The notes beneath the pieces were generated by a model. It was given only the letters and a program-made list of their open reading frames with translations, was not told the origin of the DNA and made no database searches. From NCBI GenBank assembly GCA_021018995.1, contig CM037588.1, positions 38,375,000-38,438,999 of the forward strand: DNA of 64,000 nucleotides, given 5' to 3'. Origin of the DNA: Chloranthus sessilifolius. Taxonomy: Eukaryota; Streptophyta; Magnoliopsida; Chloranthales; Chloranthaceae. A program made the translations under genes and the position numbers. Shown here piece by piece: positions 32,566 to 43,469 of the stretch; position 1 is the stretch's first letter; each line of letters opens with the position of its first letter.

Positions 32566-33640
32566 TTGTCATCCAAAGAGTCCAAGTTGTTGAAAGATCA
32601 AATGGACAAGATCCAACAACAACTGATGAAGATGGGTGGAGTGGAAATACATGCCACAGATTTCTCTGACCTATGCCTATTTACAGAGGTCCCCTTACCC
32701 CTTAAATTCAAAGTGCCCGTCTTCGACAAATACAATGGCATGGGCAACCCCATTGCACACCTCAAGTCCTACTGCGGGGACATAAACCAATATGGAGGGG
32801 TTGATCATCTACTCATAAAAGTTTTCTAGAAGTGTTTTACTGGCCCAACTTTGAGGTGGTTCACTTCATTGGAACCTTTCATGATCAAAACATGGAAAGA
32901 TCTGACCCATCTATTTCAAGAATGATATATCTACAACATAGACATTGAATCTCGTAAGTCGGATCTAGCCCGATTAAAGTAGAAGTTCTATGAAGCATTC
33001 AACGACTATCTGGGGTGATGGAGGGTATTGGCAGCTTAGGTTAGGAATGGGACACCCGATGATGAGAAAATTGAGATGATCTAAAAAAAACATTCTGTCG
33101 GTCATCTCGGATTTTTTGGTATACAAACAGCAGTCCAGTTTCACTTATTTGGTAAGAAATGCTAATCGATGCAAACATGCCATAAGAGAAGGACGGTTAA
33201 ATAAAATCGTAAATAGTGGGGTTCAGAGGTTCACTAGAAAGAAGAATGATAGAAGAATCAAGACAAATATAGAAACGGTCATAAATACACGACCTAACAC
33301 CAGCATAACTCAATTTTAGCTCAAGGCAGCACAGTCAGCCCCAACCAGAAGTGAGCCAATACAGAGGACCGAAAAAGGACAAGGCGCACAAATGACCACA
33401 AAATAGAGAAGGGCACATTTTGATCGAGTCTTAACACCATTGAGGCAATCCTTTGATGTCATATTGCCTTTACTGATCGAAAAAGGTTTGGCACTACACT
33501 CCAACCACAACCTTCAATACCCATTGTAATTTCTATCAAGGATCGAGCCACCCTATTGATCGCTGCTTCGCTTTGAAGCACACGATACAAGACTTAATAG
33601 AGGCCGGGAAGATCATTCCCCCAGCATTTTCCCAAGCCAA
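32566..33640 (+). pseudogene. gag: gag core, element A
   Basis: It has the same core as B: KMGGVEIHATDFSDLC, FDKYNGMGNPIAHLKSY, PTLRWFTSLEP and LTHLFQE, then after frame loss FLVYKQQSSFTYLVRNANRC. The knuckle-like HCNFYQGSSHPIDRC...IQDLIEAGKIIPP lies at about 33515-33625. Numerous stops (for example after LLIKVF and FQE) and shifts near 33060-33115 show heavier decay than in B. Confidence 0.82.
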
Positions 33641-35703
33641 CCAGCATGCCAATATACATCAAGTGCCGTTACCACCACATCCATCAAGTGGAGCGAGCCC
33701 AAGGCGGACCGTCGACAAGATAGAGGAGGATGATGGGGAGTTTAACCCGTCAGAATATATCCGCACCCGAGAAGATTTTGTAACACCGGGGTAGAGATAT
33801 CAAGAGGATAGAGGCATCAGAGTAATTGCGCCCCTGAGTTTGGCTGATTACTTTCCTAATCCTGCACCACCAATAGAACCCTTAGATTTGAGGGTGTATT
33901 TTCCATCACCAGCTCCTGTCAGCTATGTCCAAACCAGTTCATATCAACCATACGCGGCAACCGCCCCCACCAATTACCTGATGGCTTATTTTGTCCCATG
34001 TCCCCTTCGGCATCGATTAATTATCAATGGCCTACCCCTATCACACCACCCCTAATACAGCCATTCATAATCCCCATTAATCCCATGTGGCCTATTTTAC
34101 CACCCTCCTGATTCATACAATAGAGGTTAACCAAGTGTTGACCACCCATTCCAATCCCCTAGTTCATGCTCCTTCGAGGCCTACGTCCACTCCATTTCAA
34201 ATCCCTGGACTAAGCTACGATCCCCATCAGGTCCCACTCAATTACAATCAAACAGATATCAATACAGGCAGTAGTAGAGAAGGGGATTTTGTCACTCAAT
34301 CGAGAAAAATCTCAAGGCAATCAGAAGTACCATCATCGACCCAGCCAGAAGAGAAGAAAGAACCTACAACTGTAAACCCCTTTGAGAAAATAAACCAAGA
34401 GCACATACTTGAAACACAATTAAAAAGGATGCCCTCTCACCTCACGGTCTGGGACCTATTAATGACATCACCGCTTCATTTCCACTCTTTGATGGGGGCA
34501 TTAAAGGATGCACATATATCTATCTAACTAACCTCAGATGAGGTGGGACAGATCCTCGAGCAGGTGTTGGCTCCCAATGCCATTTCCTTTTCATATGCTG
34601 ATTTATCGGATGAGGGAAATAATCACTCTAAACTACTCAACATCACTGTAGAAATTGGGAACCTGGTGATTCCATTGGTATTAATAGACAACGAGTCTGC
34701 TTTGAATGTGTTCCCTCTTAGAATCTTGATCAAGATCGTGTAACTAAGGATTTGATAACATAAGAAGAGAGATAACTAGAGAAGTTGACCTTGATCTCAT
34801 CATCGGGCCAATTACCTTTTCCATACCCTTCCAAGTTATGGACATCAAATCTACTTTCAATCTACTATTACGATGCCCTTGGTTACACGAGGTCGGGGCA
34901 ATACCTTCCATCTTGCACCAAAAACTAAGATTTGTATCATAATAGAAGATTATCACCATTCTGGGTGAAGGGCAAGAGGAAAGATACAAAGCTACCCACA
35001 ACATCAAGAACCCCTAAGTATTTGATGTGCCGCACATGACCGAAGACACAGACCTCCATAGCTTTTAGTATGATGTATCAACGGTAATTTTGAAATCCCT
35101 CGAGAGAATCACTTTGAAAAGCGATGGTGAAATGGTCGCAGCCGTAGTCATGCTCCAGAAATGGGGCTATTAGAAAGGTAAAGGATTGGGACCTCAATTG
35201 TAGAGACGGAAGGACCGAGTTAGAGCTAGAGGCAGATAGTGGGTCAGATTCAGCCTAGGCTACAGGCCTACTGAAGAAGAGGTCTAGGAGGTAAAGGAAA
35301 AGGCCTGAACCATTGTTGCTATAAAAGCATGGGGAATAGACCTGAAAGACGAACCCCGTCCACGGCCTCACATCCAGAGTTCATTCGTGAGCGTCGGGGT
35401 CATAAAAAATGATCAAAATGGGGCAACATAGCTAACCCCGCACAAGCTGACAACCCCAATCCACCCAACCAATCCCTAAACAATCCCTCCCAAATTTGAA
35501 ATAGACTTAGCCTCCCTGTTCCTTTTTGGGTAGGAGTTTCCCATACCTGTATAGTCCCCCCTATGGTAAACCACGACAGAGCTATGTTGACATTTGCGGA
35601 TAGGGTCCCGAACGAGCCTAGGATAAACATGATGGATGCTGACTCTTAAAAGCCATATCAATCAGCCTCCACCACCCAAGCAGGTAAAGGGACAGTACCA
35701 CAG
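33641..35703 (+). pseudogene. Linker, protease and G-patch region, element A
   Basis: The linker has EEDDGEFNPSEYI and a YFPNPAPPIEPLDLR block. The protease part runs from NPFEKINQEHILETQLKR through NAISFSYADLSDEGNNHSK to VLIDNESALNV, where the catalytic glycine of DNGS has become Glu. A short deletion follows at about 34740. A G-patch-like segment (GKGLGPQL) lies at about 35177-35200, with a stop inside. The region ends at the splice-donor-like CAG (35701-35703). Confidence 0.78.
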
Positions 35704-35709
35704 GTAAGG
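35701..35709 (+). promoter_or_regulatory. Conserved splice-donor-like site between protease and RT, element A
   Basis: CAG|GTAAGG at the position orthologous to CAG|GTAAGT of B (16667-16675). The acceptor in A is unclear. Confidence 0.5.
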
Positions 35710-35859
35710 AATTGGGCGTCAATGCTCCTAACTCTAGAAGCTTCGAGGGGCTTGAAATTCGGCATCGGCTTCCCAAAAAAAAACAACCTGTAAAAAGTGA
35801 GGTGAGCCCTTAACAGGCAATACCATGTGTACATAAAAGAAATATAAAATAATCTATAA

Positions 35860-38800
35860 AAATTATCTTTCAAAATTTTCAAGAAAATCAAAGAAATTGA
35901 TGCCTTAATAGAAAAGCTCGTACCACGTGAAATTGACCCCTTTCCTGTAAAAATACAAGAAGAGGTAAAAATCATGAGTTTGGATGAGGAAATCCCTGTC
36001 GAGGAGCTCCCCAATGAGCTCCTTAACTGGTTTACCAATTTTGAGCATGGCCCTACGCTGATTGTTGAAGAAACAAAGGATGTCAATCTGAGCACCGATG
36101 AGATTCCTAGAATCACCAAGATCGAAACGTCACTATCTCCTGGGAAAAGAAAAAACATGATTGGTTTCCTTCGGTCATACCAAGATGTCTTTGCATGGTC
36201 ATATGAGGACATGCCTGGTTTGGATACCAATTTGGTTGAGCATGAGATGTCGCCATATCTAGATGTTAGGCCGGTCAAGCAGAAGTTGAGACGTCTCTGA
36301 CCCGAGTGGATGTTGAAAGTAAAGGACAAAGTCATCAAACAGTACGATGCGAGGTTTCTCATAGTCTTTAACTACCTGTAGTGGCTAGCCAATATCATCT
36401 CGGTACCAAATAAAGATGGAAACGTTCACATGTGCATCAACTTCAGAAACCTGAACAAGGTGAACCCGAAAGATGAGTTCCCATTGCCACACATCGACAT
36501 CTTGGTTGATAACGTTGGAGGACATGGGATTCTCACTTTCATGGACACATTCCCCGAGTATAATTAGATCAAGATGGCTAAAGCAGACTGAGAGAAGACA
36601 ACGTTCATCACTCCATGGAGAACTTTTTGTTACTGAGTCATGCTATTTGGGTTAAAGAATGTTGGGGCAATATATCAGAGAGCGATGACTGCACTCTTCC
36701 ATGATATGATGCACCAAGAAATTGAGGTGTACGTTGATGACATGATTTCCAAGTCACTAGAGAGAAGTGACCATCTGATAAACCTCCAAGAGTTATTTGA
36801 GAGACTGAGGAAATATAGGCTCTGCCTGAACTCTCAAAAGTGCACATTTGGTGTCATGTCAGGAAAACTCCTAGGTTTCATCATCAACAGAAAAGGCATC
36901 AAGGTTGACCCAATGAAAGTGAAAGCCATTGTCGAAATGCCACTGCCATCCACAGAAAAAAAGGTTAGAGGATTCATGGGTAGGATACAGTACATCAGTC
37001 ATTTCATCGCACAACTCACTCCTATCTGCATGCCGATCTTCAAACTACTGCGAAAAGATTCGCCCGTTGAATGGAACGATGACTGTCAAGGAACATTTGA
37101 TAAAATCAAGGGGTTACCTCATCAATCCTCTAGTTTTGGTTCCACCTGAGCCCAAGAGACCACTCTTAATGTATCTCTCCACAATGGAAATTTCGATGGG
37201 ATGTGTCCTAGGGCAGCACGATGAGATAGGAAGAAGAGAGTAGGCCATCTACTATCTCAGTAAGAAGTTTATTAACTATGAGACACACTATTCTCATCTG
37301 GAGAAAGCATGCCTAGCTCTCGTTTGGGCTACACTGAGGCTCTACCACTACTTGCTATCCCAGGCCGTTCTCCTACCAGGACCAATGGATCCATTGAAGT
37401 ACTTGTTTGAAAAGCTGGATCTCACTGGTCGAACTGCACACTGACAACTTCTCCTGTCTGAATTTGACATCACGTATGTCACTTAAAAGTAGATCAAAGG
37501 GCAAGCACTTACTGATTATCTCGTCGAGAATCCTTTACCTGATTACGAGCCTTTGAGAACCAAATTTCCTGATGATGACATCTTGTTCATGACAAAAAAT
37601 AATACAGAAGAGACAGAGGAATCCTGGGTAATGCACTTCGATGGGGCAGTAAATGCTGAAGGATAGGAGTTGGCTCTATTCTGATCTCACCAAAAGGATC
37701 TCACATACCAGTGTCCACCAAACTCAATTTCCCCTGTACTAACAACATGGCCGAATATGAAGCCTGCGCGGCAGGCCTACAGGTAGCCTTGGACCTGAAA
37801 GTACTCATCTTAGGGTGTTTGGCGACTCACAATTAATCATATGCCAGACTAATAGAGATTGGAAGATGAAAGATGAGAAGCTGGTCCCATACCCCGAGCA
37901 CCTCGAAGATATGATCGCGTGCTTCAATGATGTTATGATCTCTTATGTTTCGCGAGTGAGAAATCGCTTTGCCGATGCACTAGCAACATTGGCATCGATG
38001 GTCAAAATTTCATATGGTGTTGAGATAAAGTCAATCATGATTGAGTAGAGGAATGACCTGCCTTTTGTCTTCCGATTGAGGAACCCCCAAGGTTGGATTA
38101 TGACCCTCCATGGTTCTCAGATATCAAGAATTTCCTCAAAACTCGAGCTTTCCCTGATAAGACATCCAAGATGGATTGGCGGACCATCCAACATTTAGCT
38201 GCGAACTATGTCATCTGTGGCGAGTACCTCTATAGGTGGTCATATAACAATATCATGCTCCGATGTCTAACTGAGAGCGAAGCTAAGAACATCATGAAAG
38301 AGATCCATGAGAGAGTATGCGGGGCCCACATCAATGGACACATGCTCTCCAAGAAGATCCTACGACAAGGGTATTTCTTGACCACCATGAAAGCTAATTG
38401 TTGTAAGAACATTTAGAAGTGCTACAAATGCCAAAAGCACTCCAGTCTGATACATGCTCCGACCATAGATCAACACAACATGACCACTCCTTGGACATTT
38501 GTTACATGGGCTCTCAACGTCGTCGAAAAGATCAACCCAAAAGCATCTAATGGGCATCAATTCATCCTCGTCGCCATTAATACTTCACCAAATGGGTAGA
38601 AGTAGCATCTTACACAAACATTAGGACCAGCCATGTCAAGAAATTCATCTAGAATAATGTTGTGTGTCGATTTGGTGTACCTAAAGACATCATCACGGGC
38701 AACGACACTGACTTTGCGAACAAGCGCATAAGAGCCTTCTGTGAGCAGTACAAAATAAATCATCATCGGTCATCACCATATCGACCAATAACCAATAGTG

Positions 38801-39345
38801 TCAGAGAGGCTGCTAGCAAGACAGTCATCTACATCCTTGAGAACATGGTCGTCACCTACCGAGATTGGAGTGAGATGTTACCTTTCGCACTATGGGCCTA
38901 TTGAATTTCGATCCGTACCGCTACGAGGGTGACATAATTTTCCCTTCTGTATGGAACCAAGGCAGTGCTGTCGGTCGAAGTTAAAGTACCCTCACTCTGC
39001 ATCCTCATCAAATCTTATCTATCGAAAGCCAAAAGAGAGAGGTCCCATTTTGAGCAACTAAACCTGCAAGATGAGAAAAGGCTCCTAACATTATGTCACA
39101 CCCAAGCCTATCAGAGAAAGATTGCACGTGCTTACAACAAACATGTTCGCATCCAAGATTTAAAAGTTGGTGGCACGGTGCTCAAGAAGATCTTCCCATC
39201 TCTCCACACTAATCTAAGAGGGAAATTCAAGCCCAACTGGGAAGGACCCTTCGACATCCGAGAAATGCACCCTGGATGCGCGCTCCGCCTCGCCACCATG
39301 GACGGAGATCACTTTCCTGAGCCCATCAATACTGGATACATCTGA
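35860..39345 (+). pseudogene. pol: pol: RT, two RNase H domains, integrase, element A
   Basis: Domain order is as in B. RT has LTFMDTF, ALFHDMMHQEIE and an intact YVDD (36730-36741). RNase H keeps AIYYLSKKF (lost in B), and the second RNase H follows (MHFDGA, AEYEACAAGLQVAL). In the integrase the first catalytic Asp is Asn (38516-38518) and the second is Gly (38698-38700), so the enzyme is dead even apart from stops. There are at least four frame changes (about 37120, 37670-37810, 38050, 38580) and many stops. It ends PEPINTGYI. Confidence 0.92.
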
Positions 39346-39959
39346 CGATTCTACTCCTACTCTCCCATAATATGTAACTGCTTGAGGAGCCCATAAAAGA
39401 GGCCATCATTTCAAAGCCAAGTGGCCAAAAAGTGTCCCTGAACATTCATACCCTTTGCTACACCTATTGAGCCATGATCCTTTCTTTTATAAACCCCTCC
39501 CTAGAAAAGAAGACGAAAAAGTGTATATACCAAACAAAAACAAAAGAAGAAAAAGAGTTACCATCAAATCCAAAAAAAATTGAAAAAGCAAAATCCCAAA
39601 AAGAGGATGTCTGAAAAAAGCAAAAAGAACAAAAAAATATAGAAAAGAAAAAGTGAGGCATGTACAGTCAAAATTCCCTAAGGAAGAAGTGTATTATGGC
39701 AACTAGAACCCTATTGAGGAAACCTTCTTAACCTAAGAATACCTTTAAAATTCCTAACCTATCCCATGGCCAAGATATATCCCAAGAAAAAGCCCTCTTT
39801 ATGGTCTACAAGTAGTCACAGTATCCATTGAGTCAGCTCGAGCCAAGCTAAGAGACGACAAAGGAGCTCTAGCTGGAAATGACGGAGTCGACGTCCATGT
39901 CATGGCCTTTGAGAAAATAAAGAAGAAAAGAAAAAGAAAAAATACAAGCAAAGTAAAAA

Positions 39960-40153
39960 GGATGTGGTGAAAACCCGAAAGGGCGCCATGGGTAAAAACA
40001 ACAAGCTTGTGTGGACCAGGTGAAAACCTAAAAGGGCACATGGGGTAAAAATGCAAACCCATGAACGTAGTGAAAACCTGAAAGGGCGCTACAGGTAAAA
40101 AGAAGGCAACAACAGACGTGGCAAAAACCCGTCTTAGGTACTATGAGTAAAAT
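39960..40153. repeat. Four repeats of about 50 bp (GTGAAAACCCGAAAGGGCGC family), element A
   Basis: The four copies match B at 21018-21212 in order and spacing. This is unusual conservation for non-coding DNA between two elements whose LTR palindromes differ. Confidence 0.85.
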
Positions 40154-40454
40154 GTTCAAATGAAAGAGAGGAAATTAATTACTCTGTGGGTTTTGATTCC
40201 GAGCTCTAGTCTTCATTTGGGCCGCTCATTTTAGTTCAAATCGGATCTTGATCAAAGATATTTTTTAAACTGCACCGTCAAATGTATGACCCGAGGTAAG
40301 GATAAAAGGGTCGACTCAATCCAAGGGGATGGATGTTCCGACCTTGGTGAAAGTTGGTGAACCTCACTGACCGCATGAACGGGTTCGGCTATGCTCAGAA
40401 TGGGACCCGTGACTTTGTCTTGTTGTTGAGGCATCAAACAAAGGAAAGGGGAGA

Positions 40455-40945
40455 GGACCACATTTGTAAAAGATAATAAATTTTCCTTTTCCATTTTCAG
40501 GCTGGCACTATGCGCACCCCACCTCGTGATGATCGGTTTAAAGACCAGTGTTTTCCTTTACGGAGAAAGGAGAGGACCACGTTTATAAAAGATAATAAAT
40601 TTCCCTTTCCCATTTTTAGGCCGACACTATGCACACCCCACCTCAAGATGATCGGTTTGATGACCGGAAGGACCACATTTGAAAAAGATAATAAATTTTC
40701 CTTTCCCATTTTCAAGCCGGCACTATGCACACCACACCTCGAGATGATCAATTTGATGACCGGAAGGACTATATTTGTAAAAGATAATAAATTCCCTTTC
40801 CCATTTTCAGGCCGACACTGTGCACACCACACCTCGAGATGATCAGTTTGATGACTGGAAGGACCACATTTGTAAAAGATAATAAATTTTCCTTTCCCAT
40901 TTTTATCCTCGTACTGTGTGCACCACATCCCAAAAGGATGATCAG
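40455..40945. repeat. Five-copy tandem repeat of about 96 bp, element A
   Basis: Starts at 40455, 40574, 40671, 40767 and 40862 with GACCACATTTGTAAAAGATA, then TTTCCATTTTCAGGC and CTATGC..CACCTCGAGATGATC. The apparent ORFs on both strands are repeat artefacts. Confidence 0.9.
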
Positions 40946-41191
40946 CGTAATGCCCAGTTTCTCCCACTTACAAAAGCAAAGAAAGATAGAATTTGTGTAA
41001 GGTAATAGATTTCCCTTTTTCCCATTTACACATCTGTACCATGCTTACACCACATCTAAAAAAAAAAATAATCGGTGTGATGCCTTGCGTACCCCTTTAC
41101 AAAATTGAAAGGCCAAAAAAAAAAAAACATGAAGAAAATATATATACCCAAAAAATCTAACAGGGGGTCCCCCTCCCTATGGTGATTTGAT

Positions 41192-42717
41192 CTATGCCAA
41201 AGGTATGTGCAGGCCTAGGTCAATGACACAACGCTTCAAATCATGAATCTCAGCTCGTAAGGCATCCTCATGAACATCTCGATCCGTCATCTAGCGGCCA
41301 TGAAGCCTCCTATACCACTTCCGAGAAGCATCAGTAGCACCAAGTGCATCATTCAGGGATCCTTCCAGACGAAGGACCTCACACACTGCAAAACCAGCTC
41401 TTGCTTCTGCGACATCTGTTCTAACCTTGTGTTTCTCTAAATATTCGTGCAAGGCCCGTTTATCATCTACCAGCAGCTTAATCTGAGCCAAAAGTGCCAA
41501 CTCCATCCTCGGCCCAGGCCCCTCTGCACAACTGCTCCCTGCCTGATCCAAGCAACAGACAGAAGGATTCTTAGATAACAGTAATGACTCATACCCTGGA
41601 GAACTTGCTCCAAGCCGCACATATGCGTCGACTGACGCTTCTCCCAAAGAGCGGCTATCCTATCCAAGTCCCTAGAGGACCCCGAGGAAAGATCAATCCG
41701 CACAGGGGAGGTCTCTTCGGCCAGGGCACCTGCTGAGTATAACCAAACTGGTGCAACACCCGAGAGGGAAAAAAATGGTGCTACCAGCCAAGCCAAGAAG
41801 GGTGATGCCCTCATGATCTCTAGATTGAACTACTGGGAAGGTCCTGTCCAACCATGGAAGCCTCCACACTAGCTCAACCTTAGCTAGCCAACGTTTCAAC
41901 TCGCACATATTCCCTCGTGGCAACTCATGGCATCGGCCTAAAAAGTAGCGAGCCGCCTCTCCACGAACCACATAAAATCTAGGCACAAGCCCCAAAATGG
42001 CAAGATGCTCCCTAAGCCAAAGCTGGAGTAGAACGGGGAATTCTCAAAGGCACTCAACCTTTCCCAAAGAAAAGGCATCGAGACAGCGGTAAAGCTCCAC
42101 CAATACCATATGCACCATAGAGCTACCCTCCTCAAGTTCCGTCTGCATATCGCAAAGTGCAAGAGAGAAGCTCTCCCCCCTGTGTAGAAAAGGACCTCTA
42201 AGAGAAGGCAAAGAGTGAAAGCTTTTACATTATGGATATTTCTAAATGATAGTTTTTGCAAGCTTTCGTCACCAAAAACCTCTCTGAAGAATTTCATCGA
42301 ACACCTAGTGGGGCCACTAACAAAGGTTTTCTCATAATCAGCTTTCTCCAAACCCAAAGTCGTGTGGATGGCTTTAGCATAACCTGGCTTCAGCACTGTC
42401 CTGAGAAGACCTCTATGCAGCTTCAAACACGATAGGTTGGAGAGTTCTTCAAGAGTGGGAGTTAGCTCACGGTTCCTAAAGTAGAAGACATGGGTATCCA
42501 CGTCCCAATGAGCAGCCGCCGTATAAAGGAAATCCCAAAGCAAAGGAATATCCAGGAAAGATGAGAGATGGGCCATCTCGAGTGTATCCAAACCCGCAAG
42601 CTCACTTTCGTTCAGATTGTCGAGCCATTTCTTTTAAAAACTGGGCCCTGTGCCTAAGGAAGTATAAAGGTCCTGGACCTCCCAAAAGAGGCAGGGTCGG
42701 AAAGTGGGTCCATGGTC
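41192..42717 (-). pseudogene. Antisense gene 1: PMD-like (DUF7745-like) protein with helical tail, element A
   Basis: Homologue of 21966-23412. Minus-strand translation shows AHLSSFLDIPLLWDFL, HVFYFRNRELTPTLEELS, GGPTRCSMKFFREVFGD (first Gly read as Ser here) and FNVKAFTLCLL-like blocks, then GITLLGLAGSTIFFPSRVLH and a helix-rich tail (ALLAQIKLLVDDKRALHEYL). It ends HIPLA at 41192, longer than the B copy, which stops early. Several frame changes occur. The start is uncertain; a palindrome cluster (42868-43029) lies about 150 bp upstream of the first plausible ATG. Confidence 0.76.
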
Positions 42718-42867
42718 ATACAAAGATCTTTTGAGAAATCATAATTCATTGTAGGATGATGGATCCTCCCTCGAGAAAGAGAAAAGAAAAAAATGACAGC
42801 AAAAATCCAAAATCCAACTAGAAATGATGAAAAAGGGGACACACTCCACACTACTCAAAAAATACAT

Positions 42868-43029
42868 AGCGTGTGTAATACACACGCTTGTTTAAAATCT
42901 CCCAGATTTTTCCTAGCGTGTATATTATACACGCTAAGCCAAATAGTCCCTAGAAAAAGCGTGTATAATATACACGCTAGGCCATTTCTGAAGAAATTTT
43001 GCCTAGCGTGTATATTACACACGCTAGGC
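42868..43029. repeat. A-type palindrome cluster upstream of antisense gene 1, element A (four copies)
   Basis: 42868-42888 (perfect 21 bp: AGCGTGTGTA, A, TACACACGCT), 42912-42938 (one mismatch), 42959-42977 (perfect 19 bp) and 43001-43029 (29 bp, one mismatch). The spacer CATTTCTGAAGAAATTTT (42983-43000) is also found between palindromes of LTR-A1. Confidence 0.93.
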
Positions 43030-43469
43030 TAGAAAACCCCAATAAAAATAGAGAGGGGGAATTTGGGAGTTTATTTTGTTACCGGTCCTTTAACCAACCC
43101 ACATACACTTTCTTCTTCTCATACAAAGCACCCCAGGTTACGTGCTGGGATATCAAAATTCACCATCAAACCTATCTGCATGGTTTTCTTTCAGGTGCCA
43201 CCCGCATAAACATATCGGGTTTGGCCATTTTTAAACCAAATACACAACCTAAGGGCCATTTTCCCAATTCTGAGCCCATCCCATCCTGTAGGTAATCAAG
43301 CATGTCACATCCAGAAGAAAGAGACATAACAAATAGAAGGGGAAAGCAATAACATTCATTCCAAATCATCCAAAATGTGATCAATCATCCATTACAATTA
43401 ATTCCCAAAAATAAAAGAAGAATGTTCAAAAGTCTTAACTATTTATAAAAGCAAGAAATAAAAAGCGAG

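Larger units (their letters stand above)
39346..41190 (+). other. Non-coding 3' region after pol, element A
   Basis: A-rich sequence with the same two repeat families as B (39960-40153, 40455-40945). No coding sequence recognised. Confidence 0.7.

Noticed and set aside
35658..36362. 234-residue minus-strand ORF
   Set aside because: Opposite the pol start of element A; no domain of its own.
40497..40967. 156-residue minus-strand ORF with repeated GVHSVGLKMGKGN units
   Set aside because: Product of the 96-bp tandem array; B has no equivalent ORF.
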